Positions 57,321 to 64,000 of a stretch of 64,000 bases of DNA are shown here, in pieces. The notes beneath the pieces are model-generated. The model had not been told where the DNA came from. It made no database searches and saw only the letters and a program-made list of their open reading frames with translations. Made by a program: the position numbers and the translations under genes. The stretch lies in the NCBI GenBank assembly GCA_023205875.1, contig CP060757.1:434001-498000 (forward strand). The letters run 5' to 3'. The stretch's first letter is position 1, and each line of letters starts with the position of its first letter. The DNA is from Chloropicon primus. Lineage: Eukaryota > Chlorophyta > Chloropicophyceae > Chloropicales > Chloropicaceae.

Positions 57321-58739
57321 ATGAAGCAGTCAAAGGTAGGGGAGGGACGGCAGAGGCAAGGACGACTCGCGGGACGCGCTTGTCTTGGGTTCTCGAACTC
57401 GAACGTGGAAGGACTGACCTCATTTCGTTGTTGCTCATCTCTTTGTTTTCTCGTGCCAAAGCTGGAAGACCCCTCGTTGGAGCGCTCCTTCAGGGGACAC
57501 AAGGACACCGTGTCCTCGGTGGTCTTCAACTCGAACATGAAGCAGGTCATCTCGGGCTCGCTTGACGGCTCGATCATGTTGTGGAACTTCAGGCCACAGC
57601 TCCGGGCTTACAAGTTCGCGGGGCACAAGGATGCCATCTGCTCCCTCGACTTTTCTACCGAGACTGGCCTGCTCGCCTCCGGGTCCAAGGACCGCACGGT
57701 CAGGCTGTGGCTGCCTACCGTGGAAGGAAAGTCTTCGGTGATCAAGGCGCACTCCGGGACCGTCAGGTCCGTGTCTTTCTCGCAGGACGGGAAGCTCCTG
57801 CTCACAGCTTCGGATGACAAGACGGTCAAGATCTGGTCGGTCAAGAACCAGAAGTTCCAGTGCACGCTCTCCGGGCACTCCAACTGGGTGCGCTCCGCGG
57901 AGTTCAGCCCGGACCAGAGGCTCGCCGTGAGCGGTGGAGACGACAAGGTGGTGAGGGTCTGGGACATCCAGGCGAACAAGTGCATCCAGACCTACGACAA
58001 TTCGGCGGGCATGGTGAACTGCGTCACTTTCATGCCTAACGGAACCTGCGTCGCTGCTGGAACGTCCGAGAACGCCATTCAGATCATCGATCTGAGGACG
58101 AATTCTCTCATCCAGCACTACGTCGGGCACAGGGGCGCTATCAACTCGATAAGCATCCACCCTTCAGGGAACTTCCTTCTGTCTACGTCCAACGACTCGT
58201 CGCTCAAAATTTGGGACTTGTGCGAGGGCCAGCTCTTCTACACACTCCACGGGCACCAAGGCGCTGCCACGAGTGGCAAGTTCTCTCCCACCGGGGAGTT
58301 CTTCGCCTCTGGCGGTGCGGACGAGCAGGTCCTTGTCTGGAAGACTAATTTTGACAAGAAGTTCGAGAAGACGAGCTCGAAGAACTCCAAGGAGAAGAGG
58401 AGGCCAAACGTTGCCATGGATCAGCCCAGGTCCAAAGCAACGAGCTCGAAATCAAAGGTACCAAAGGCCATCGCGTCCCCCCTTCCCGAGAAGCGGGCCA
58501 GCCAGGACGGTGGGTCGGACAAGGTCGTGAACGTGGAGGAGCAAGCCAACCAGCACGTGACCGAGGCCATCGAGGTGAACTCTGGCATGTACAGCAACGA
58601 GGTCCAGGACGCCCTGGCGAACACCCTGAGCCACATTGTCAGCCAGCTGGACGTCTTGGCGCAAACCATGGCTCTGATGGAGGAGAGGATGACGATCACG
58701 GAGGACAGAGTGAAGAAAATCGAACAGGGCGGGCGATAG
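57321..58739 (+). CDS. POC1: POC1 centriolar WD40 protein
   Basis: The coding region runs from ATG 57321. A 126 bp stretch at 57336-57461 has GT-AG ends and a T-rich tract before the AG and is best read as an intron, which would place MKQSK directly before LEDPSLERSFRGHKDTVSSV, the POC1 N-terminus. It is a multiple of three without stop, so an unspliced form would also be open. Seven WD40 repeats follow (for example GHKDAICSLDFSTETGLLAS, SDDKTVKIWSVKNQKF, HGHQGAATSGKFSPTGEFFA), then a linker and a C-terminal coiled coil (ALANTLSHIVSQLDVLAQTM). POC1 is needed for centriole/basal-body stability and cilia. Confidence 0.92.
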   Translation: MKQSKVGEGRQRQGRLAGRACLGFSNSNVEGLTSFRCCSSLCFLVPKLEDPSLERSFRGHKDTVSSVVFNSNMKQVISGSLDGSIMLWNFRPQLRAYKFAGHKDAICSLDFSTETGLLASGSKDRTVRLWLPTVEGKSSVIKAHSGTVRSVSFSQDGKLLLTASDDKTVKIWSVKNQKFQCTLSGHSNWVRSAEFSPDQRLAVSGGDDKVVRVWDIQANKCIQTYDNSAGMVNCVTFMPNGTCVAAGTSENAIQIIDLRTNSLIQHYVGHRGAINSISIHPSGNFLLSTSNDSSLKIWDLCEGQLFYTLHGHQGAATSGKFSPTGEFFASGGADEQVLVWKTNFDKKFEKTSSKNSKEKRRPNVAMDQPRSKATSSKSKVPKAIASPLPEKRASQDGGSDKVVNVEEQANQHVTEAIEVNSGMYSNEVQDALANTLSHIVSQLDVLAQTMALMEERMTITEDRVKKIEQGGR

Positions 58740-58871
58740 GATCTGAGCCTGGGCCAAACGCAATATAATAGCCCAACACAAGAAAAAAGAAAAACCTGTA
58801 CTTGAAAAAAAAACACTGCTTTATGCTCTTTGCTCTGGGACTTTGCTGGGAAACGCGCACGCACTCCCTCC

Positions 58872-59573
58872 TCAGGAGGTCAACACCTCGATGCAGTTGG
58901 AGACCACCTTTAGAGTCGACTCCTCCCTGTCTTTCCCCCCGCCCTCCTTCGCCGGCTCCCCCTTCTCCAGCTGCAGCAAGGGCTTCCCGCTCTTCTCGAC
59001 GTTCAGGCTTGCCAACCCCTTTGGGTTCTCCTTCCAACCCATGAACGCCTGGTACTTGCCGTAAAGCTCGTCCCCCAGCCGCGACGTGTTGCTCAGGAGG
59101 TGTCTGGACAGAAGGCCGCGCACCTCTTCCAAGAGATGCACGCCAAAGCCCTGCCTCAGCCTCTGCTCGGCCGTCAGACCCGCGGGTTTGGGGGGCTCTG
59201 CCTCGCCCTGGCGACCCCGTCTCCCCTCGCGGCTCGGCTTCGCAACGCTCTTCCTCGCCGCCTCGCCCCTCCCCCTTCCCCTAACAGGACTCCGACTCCG
59301 ACTCCTCTCTCGCCTGCTCGGCCGCTCGTTCCCGTCCTTCTCCCTCCTGTCCCTCTGCTGCTCCCTCGCCTCCTCCTTGTTGTTGTTGTTGTTGTTGTTG
59401 TTGTTCCCCAAGCGCCTCCTCAAGTCCCCCGTATCCTTCCTTCCATCCTCCTCCGACCTCTTCCTCTTACTCCGAGGCGATCCACGATCCCTCCTGGGCT
59501 CCTCCCTCTCGTTCCGTCCACCCTGGCCCCTCTCCACCGGCTCGTACCTCCCTCGTCCTCGCCTCCGACCCAT
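58872..59573 (-). CDS. Arg/Ser-rich protein of unknown function
   Basis: This single exon encodes 233 residues. The N-terminal 140 are Arg-rich with RS, RD and RG dipeptides (RRERSRSRSPVRGRGRGE) and a poly-Asn tract from a GTT repeat at 59378-59405. The C-terminal part (LRQGFGVHLLEEVRGLLSRH, YGKYQAFMGWKENPKGL) looks folded and helical, but I do not recognise it. The composition suggests a nuclear RNA-processing protein, not more. It converges on POC1 with a 130 bp gap. Confidence 0.72.
   Translation of the reverse strand: MGRRRGRGRYEPVERGQGGRNEREEPRRDRGSPRSKRKRSEEDGRKDTGDLRRRLGNNNNNNNNNKEEAREQQRDRREKDGNERPSRRERSRSRSPVRGRGRGEAARKSVAKPSREGRRGRQGEAEPPKPAGLTAEQRLRQGFGVHLLEEVRGLLSRHLLSNTSRLGDELYGKYQAFMGWKENPKGLASLNVEKSGKPLLQLEKGEPAKEGGGKDREESTLKVVSNCIEVLTS
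59378..59405 (-). repeat. (GTT)n trinucleotide repeat coding poly-Asn
   Basis: About nine GTT units on the plus strand encode nine Asn on the minus strand within the Arg-rich protein; the run is uninterrupted and probably length-variable. Confidence 0.8.
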
Positions 59574-60033
59574 CGCTCCTCACTCCCCAGATCTCACACA
59601 CACACACACACTCTCTCTCTCTCGTGTTGTGCTGGAGGTAAAGGTGCTGTAGAACATACGACGCAGGTGGACGGGGAGGGCGAGGGGAGGAGCGCCAGGT
59701 CGAACCGCGAGGTCGAACCGCCGTGTCTTCCTCTTTCGAAAGTGCCCTCACTTGAAGGAGGGGCCGACGTGACGAGGAGTTTTTGCTTCTCTTCTTCTTC
59801 TTGTTGGAAGTGAACCAAGCCACCGGACTGACTATTTGCTCTCCTTGTGTCCCAGGGACGGGCAGTGTTCGGCGGCGAAGGGGTGAGGGCTTGGGGGGGA
59901 CGGAGCGGGGAAGCTACGGGACTTGTTCAATTGGACCGTCGGATTTGATTTGATTTTGATTTTGATTTGCTTGGCAACGCCCTCACCTCGCGGAAGGGAA
60001 GTTACGTTTGTGAGGCGGTGGAGAGGATAAGTG
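59574..60033. promoter_or_regulatory. Shared 5' region of the Arg-rich protein and DIM1
   Basis: 460 bp between divergent starts. It contains (CA)n/(CT)n at 59597-59621 directly upstream of the minus-strand gene and a TTGATT/TTTGATT-rich patch at 59940-59970. No gene was recognised. Confidence 0.55.
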
Positions 60034-60462
60034 ATGAGTTACTTGCTGCCTCACTTGCACTCGGGCTGGGAGGTGGACCAGACCATCTTGTCCGAAGAGG
60101 ATCGTCTCGTCATACTGCGATTCGGCCACGACTGGGATGAAACTTGCATGCAGATGGACGAGGTGCTGAACGGCGTTGCGGACAAGGTGAAGAACTTTGC
60201 AGTCATCTTTCTGGTCGACATCACAGAGGTCCCGGACTTCAACTCAATGTACGAGCTTTACGATCCGTGTACCGTGATGTTCTTTTACAGGAACAAGCAC
60301 ATGATGATCGATTTGGGGACGGGTAACAACAACAAGATAAACTGGGCGTTCAACGACAAGCAGGAGTTCATCGATATTGTCGAGACCGTCTTCAGGGGAG
60401 CAAGGAAAGGAAGGGGTCTCGTGATCTCGCCAAAGGACTACTCGACCAAGTACCGGTATTAG
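60034..60462 (+). CDS. U5 snRNP thioredoxin-like protein DIM1/TXNL4A
   Basis: This single exon encodes 142 residues, exactly the family length, from ATG 60034. The sequence is almost identical to DIM1/TXNL4A of other eukaryotes: SYLLPHLHSGWEVDQ, RFGHDWDETCMQMDEVL, FLVDITEVPDFNSMYELYDP and MFFYRNKHMMIDLGTGNNNK. The protein has a thioredoxin fold without the active CxxC and is part of the U5 snRNP, needed for spliceosome activation. TGTAA at 60663-60667 may serve as poly(A) signal. Confidence 0.97.
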   Translation: MSYLLPHLHSGWEVDQTILSEEDRLVILRFGHDWDETCMQMDEVLNGVADKVKNFAVIFLVDITEVPDFNSMYELYDPCTVMFFYRNKHMMIDLGTGNNNKINWAFNDKQEFIDIVETVFRGARKGRGLVISPKDYSTKYRY

Positions 60463-60689
60463 GGAGGCGGTGGAAGGGCATCGAGGCTGGGGGAGGTCCC
60501 CTGGAACTACTGCTTTTCCTCCGGTACGCATGGATATGGGGAAGAAAAAGTGCTTGAAATTTAGTTATGTTCTGGATGACGATGCGATGATGATGATGAT
60601 GAAAGGAGACAACGAAGCGGCGTGGAGTTCCACAGTAGCGCCGCTGGCCTCCGTAGCGAAGTTGTAATCTAAGGTAACCGCGAACGGGC

Positions 60690-63005
60690 TCAGGGCATTT
60701 GTTTCCTGTTGCAACTGGGGATGGACGCCAAGCTGGTCCGCCCCGCCCCCGGTGCCTCCGAGTACCCTTGGGAACCACTGGACAAGCCGATGATGGTGTT
60801 GTTCGTTTGCGAGGCCTGCTGGTAGCCCATCCAGATGGTTCCGTCCTGGAAGAGGATGGTCTGAAAAGTTTGTCCCGGGACGTTCCCGGAGGCGTCATCC
60901 GAGAGGGTGACGTTGGACCAAGTCACCGCAACGGCCGTCTTCAGGTCGGCAAACTGCACTTCGCCGCTCTGAGACGCATCAATGTCCGCAAAGAGGACAG
61001 AGATTCTCTTCTTCTGCGAGTGGGACTCTTCGGAAGGCAGGAAGTTGGTGTCGGCCACGTCGAAGGTGATGTAACCATTGGAGCCCACGAACATCTCTTC
61101 GTATTCCTTGCCGTAAAATGGAAAGGCGAAGCCCTGGGGAAGCTTGACCCGAGCGGCTTCGTCGTCACCCAGCGGGAGCCTGGTGTACCTCGGCGGGATG
61201 TAGAGCTTGAAGTCGGGGGAGTTGACGATTTTGCAGACCTCGTACTCCACGGCACCGCCGTCCTCGGGACCGCCTTGGGGCTTCATTTCCAAGACATTCA
61301 AGTCCGGACTCTGATCTGTCCTCAACGCCTTCAGGGAGAGAACCCAGTCCTTGCCCCCCGAGTCGCCGGCGGTGGCCTCAGGGACGCGCCCACCCGCCTG
61401 GCTGTCCGGGCAAGTCAGCCATCTGTCCCCGTGGTCCTTGCACCAGCGCTGGCCTTGGAAGCTAACGCAGTCGTTGTGCAGCGATCCAAAGTGCAAGAAA
61501 GGAAATTTGCATTGACGGGCCTCGATGTTGTACCTTCGCGTCTGCGCCTCTCCCGCAGGAGCAAGAAGAGGCCTCGCCTCCACCTGATCCAGTGGATCGG
61601 CCCTGCTCTGCCTTCTCACACTGTTCTGGCTGCCACTCCCGCCCGCGCCCTGCTGGCCGTCGCACACGAGCCACTCATCCTCCCGCGTCTTGCACCAGTC
61701 CTGGTCCTGGAACGAGATGCACGCGTGCTGGGGGGCCCCGTTGTGGACAAAGGGGAACGAGCAGACCTTCTTCGGCACCTGCACCAGGGCTCTCTGCGGC
61801 ATCGCCCTGAGCTTCGCTGCCCCCCGCGCCATTTCGGCTGATTTGGTTCTCTTGCCCTCGACCGGAATTCGGATGCTGGTGACCTTCTGCAGGTCCTGGG
61901 GGCCGCGTGCCGCCTCCGAGACGAGCGGGGGCTGGAACGTGATTTCGCCGATGGCGGTCTGCATCTTCCCGTCGGGCCTCTTGGGCACCTCGTAGACGTA
62001 GACCCGGCAGTAGTTCCAAAGACGCCTCGACTTGTCCCTCGGGATTTGGACCTGCCTCCTTTCCCCCGGGATCCAGGGCTGGGCGCCTTTCCTCGAATGC
62101 AGCACAGTCCAGTCCAGTCCGTTCTCGCTGCACTTGAGCGCCCAGCTGGTCGGCCCGCCGAAGACGGCGCCGCCCAAAGCCGCGAGATTCACCTGGCCGT
62201 CCTCGCCCTCCGACGAGCCGCGGGGGGGGGGCGAAGCGGGGTACGACGACAAGCTGTAGCCCCTGACGGGCCTCGGCTCCTGGAAGCTGTACTCGATCCA
62301 CTGGGGCTTCCCCTCCTCCGCTGTCCAGGGCCGGCTCATCCACACCGTGGAGACATCCCCGTCGAACGCGAAGGATGGCCTGTGCTCCTCGTAGCTCTTG
62401 GTCGTGCTCGCCGAGGCGTACGAGAGGTGCGACGAGAGGTCGGCCTCGCCCTGCTGCTCCCTCTGCTTGCGCCTAAGAAGATCCTCGAGGTCGAGCGTCT
62501 TCAGCTGGGCGTTGGTGACGCCGTACGAGGGCGACGACCCCTTCGGATCGCCGACCACGGCGGGCCCGATCCCGATCCCCTGCTGCCCGCCATCATCGTC
62601 CGGGGAGGCGTCCTGGAGCAGCAGGGGGAGAACGTCCCTGCTCAGCGTGATCGCGTCTCCGGGCGCGCTCTCGGCCCTCGCGAGCTGGCCCCCAGCGAGG
62701 GCCCCCAGGAGCTTGTCGCCCAGCGCGCTCCTCAAGTCGGAGACTCTGGGCGTTACGGAGACGTCCTCGCCAGTAACGGCCTCGATCTCGTCCACCCAAA
62801 TGACTTTCTTGATGTACTTTGCCTTGCCCGTGCCGTTCGAGTCCAGCAGACCGGTCTGGGGCTCGAGGGGCACGTTCCAGCCCAGGGACCTCTCCCCACC
62901 CCGGGTCGGCGCTCCACCGTCCTCCTGGGCCAGGCACCACGACGACGAGAGCAACGAGGAGATCGCCGCGATCAGCGCCACGACGGCGAAGAAGTGGTCC
63001 GACAT
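60690..63005 (-). CDS. Secreted or membrane-anchored protein with discoidin, FN2-like and NIDO-like domains
   Basis: This single exon of 771 residues starts at ATG 63005 with a signal peptide or anchor (MSDHFFAVVALIAAISSLLS). A discoidin-like (F5/8-C) domain lies near 200-370: FAFDGDVSTVWMSR, QWIEYSF, TSWALKCSENGLDWTVLH. Two small Cys modules follow (KVCSFPFVHNG to CDG and RQCKFPFLHFG to CPD), each with C-x-F-P-F, WC and a final C, like fibronectin type II repeats. A NIDO-like domain ends the protein (FAFPFYGKEYEEMFVGSNGY, ISVLFADID, GTIWMGYQ). All are extracellular adhesion-type modules, so a cell-wall or surface role is inferred. It converges on DIM1. Confidence 0.82.
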   Translation of the reverse strand: MSDHFFAVVALIAAISSLLSSSWCLAQEDGGAPTRGGERSLGWNVPLEPQTGLLDSNGTGKAKYIKKVIWVDEIEAVTGEDVSVTPRVSDLRSALGDKLLGALAGGQLARAESAPGDAITLSRDVLPLLLQDASPDDDGGQQGIGIGPAVVGDPKGSSPSYGVTNAQLKTLDLEDLLRRKQREQQGEADLSSHLSYASASTTKSYEEHRPSFAFDGDVSTVWMSRPWTAEEGKPQWIEYSFQEPRPVRGYSLSSYPASPPPRGSSEGEDGQVNLAALGGAVFGGPTSWALKCSENGLDWTVLHSRKGAQPWIPGERRQVQIPRDKSRRLWNYCRVYVYEVPKRPDGKMQTAIGEITFQPPLVSEAARGPQDLQKVTSIRIPVEGKRTKSAEMARGAAKLRAMPQRALVQVPKKVCSFPFVHNGAPQHACISFQDQDWCKTREDEWLVCDGQQGAGGSGSQNSVRRQSRADPLDQVEARPLLAPAGEAQTRRYNIEARQCKFPFLHFGSLHNDCVSFQGQRWCKDHGDRWLTCPDSQAGGRVPEATAGDSGGKDWVLSLKALRTDQSPDLNVLEMKPQGGPEDGGAVEYEVCKIVNSPDFKLYIPPRYTRLPLGDDEAARVKLPQGFAFPFYGKEYEEMFVGSNGYITFDVADTNFLPSEESHSQKKRISVLFADIDASQSGEVQFADLKTAVAVTWSNVTLSDDASGNVPGQTFQTILFQDGTIWMGYQQASQTNNTIIGLSSGSQGYSEAPGAGRTSLASIPSCNRKQMP

Positions 63006-63348
63006 CGAGAGATGCCGCCGCGTCAGGGGTACCACGCGACCACCAACCAGTAAAATGCGTTCGCGAATCGCGTTTGCGATTCTGTTGTGTTGTGCGCTCC
63101 TCCTGCTCGGGTTCGTTCCCCTCCTCCTCCATCGCAGATCTCGAGATCAGAAAATCGCAGATGTCAAGGGGAAGCGGCCGTCGCATGAAAATGAATGAAT
63201 TGAGAGGGAGGAGGGAAGAGAAACGGTTTGAGGCCGACGACCATTCATCGCACTCGGAGAGTGAGAAGAGGACAAAGAGGCAGGCGCCTTCCCCCCAAGC
63301 CGAAGTTGTTCATCTGCGAATCGAATCACGGGACGACGACGTTACGAG
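63006..63348. promoter_or_regulatory. Shared 5' region of two secreted-protein genes
   Basis: 343 bp between the divergent starts of the NIDO-like and ML-domain genes. It shows only short purine-rich patches (63195-63240) and no gene. Both flanking genes encode predicted secretory proteins, so co-regulation is possible but not shown. Confidence 0.5.
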
Positions 63349-63993
63349 ATGGTGGCGAGAAGAAGGAGTACATGGGTGATGACCATGCCATCGGTCGTGG
63401 TGATGCTGGCCCTGCTGGCGGTGATGTGCGGATCCGCCGTCGAAGCGAAGAGAGGCGCCGTGCCCGGGAAGAGGGTCGCTTGGGAGTACTGCGATCCGAA
63501 CGCGACGTACCCGGCCAACGTCACGAGCGTGAGAATGAACCGCTACCCACCAAGGGCGGGGGACCGAGTCAAGCTCAGCGTGAGGGGCTTCCACAGTAAG
63601 TATTTAGGTTCGAAGGCGAGGCGCGTGACGCGCGCGGCCCTCTCGCGAGAAAAAATTGAGCTGAGCTGAGCTGAGCTGAACTGGAAAAACGACGGCCTGA
63701 CCTTGCCCTCTGCTGACTCCTTCTCCCCAGGCGAGCCGGTCACGGGCGGGACGATTGACTTTGGAGCTTCCTTCAAGGGCATGAGCCTCTACAAGGGCAG
63801 CGAGGACCTGTGCAGGAGGAGCAAGTGCCCCGTCCTGCCCTCCGGAGAGTACCGCTACAGGGCCTCGGAGCGGTTGCCGAGGTTCACTCCCCCCGGCGTC
63901 TACGGCTTGGACGTGAACGTCCACGATCAGGACGGCAAGGAGATTCTTTGCCTCAAAGCGAAGCTCCCGGTCATGCCCGCGGTGCCGCAGTGA
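63349..63993 (+). CDS. ML (MD-2-related lipid-recognition) domain protein, NPC2-like
   Basis: Two exons, 63349-63595 and 63731-63993, are joined across a 135 bp GT-AG intron; the junction completes a Ser codon (GFH-S-EPVTGG). The N-terminus is a signal peptide (TMPSVVVMLALLAVMCGSAVE). The ML domain shows WEYCDPNATYPANVTSVRMN, LYKGSEDLCRRSKCPVLPSG and LDVNVHDQDGKEILCLKAKL, with Cys pairs as in NPC2/plant ML proteins. Such proteins bind sterols, phospholipids or fatty acids in vacuole, lysosome or cell exterior. Two N-x-T/S sites could be glycosylated. The CDS ends 7 bp before the window does and looks complete. Confidence 0.88.
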
Positions 63994-64000
63994 CCACCAC

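Noticed and set aside
1-64000. tRNA, rRNA, CRISPR, transposon and virus-like elements
   Set aside because: No tRNA-type B-box with a matching cloverleaf, rRNA motif, regularly spaced repeat array, transposase or reverse-transcriptase motif was seen on either strand; a covariance-model search would be needed to exclude small RNAs.

Overview
This is nuclear DNA from a eukaryote with a compact, GC-rich genome. It carries about 37 protein-coding genes in 64 kb, on both strands, with intergenic gaps of roughly 40 to 800 bp. Most genes have no intron or one or two short GT-AG introns of about 85-325 bp. The gene set points to the green lineage: a KAS I-type ketoacyl-ACP synthase, a non-phosphorylating GAPDH (GAPN), an ATXR3/SDG2-type SET methyltransferase, an RH58-like DEAD-box helicase, a plant-type DPM3, mitochondrial bL36 with a C-terminal tail, an organellar IF-3 and a shared AP-1/AP-2 beta-adaptin. 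TGTAA, the chlorophyte-type polyadenylation signal, lies just downstream of several stop codons, and an Arabidopsis-type telo-box (AAACCCTAA) sits in one promoter. My inference is a small green alga, perhaps a prasinophyte such as a Chloropicon-like picoalga; the sequence alone does not prove the species.

Layout. 0-7 kb: end of KAS I, then CLPTM1, an RH58-like helicase and an OCRL-type inositol 5-phosphatase on the minus strand. 7-17 kb: a PPR protein, Mediator kinase CDK8/CDKE, an ERD2-like receptor, an NT-C2/coiled-coil protein, a GNAT acetyltransferase, an MFS transporter and an FSH1-type serine hydrolase. 17-28 kb: a DPY-30/RIIa docking protein, beta-adaptin, GAPN, a HARE-HTH protein and two adjacent saposin-B secreted proteins. 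28-42 kb: a class I cyclic-nucleotide phosphodiesterase, a PH protein, an unidentified protein, ATXR3/SDG2, a ZRANB3-like SNF2-HNH protein, an RRM protein and an unidentified basic protein. 42-55 kb: an MT-A70 family protein with an altered catalytic motif, eIF2B gamma, IF-3, a CobW/ZNG1 GTPase, NOC2 and an organellar helical-repeat protein. 55-64 kb: DPM3, mitochondrial bL36, POC1, an Arg-rich protein, DIM1/TXNL4A, a secreted NIDO/FN2-like/discoidin protein and an ML-domain lipid-binding protein.

The genes are mostly unrelated housekeeping functions: trafficking, chromatin, translation, ribosome assembly and organelle RNA. No operon-like system, mobile element, virus-like element, CRISPR array, rRNA or tRNA was recognised. 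The most useful observations are two small split genes (DPM3 and bL36m) recovered only by splicing, an MT-A70 protein with NPDW instead of DPPW, POC1 together with a DPY-30/RIIa-type protein (basal-body and cilium-type proteins), the tandem saposin pair, an animal-ECM-like domain combination in an alga, and a recurrent (GA)n/(CT)n tract near gene 5' ends.
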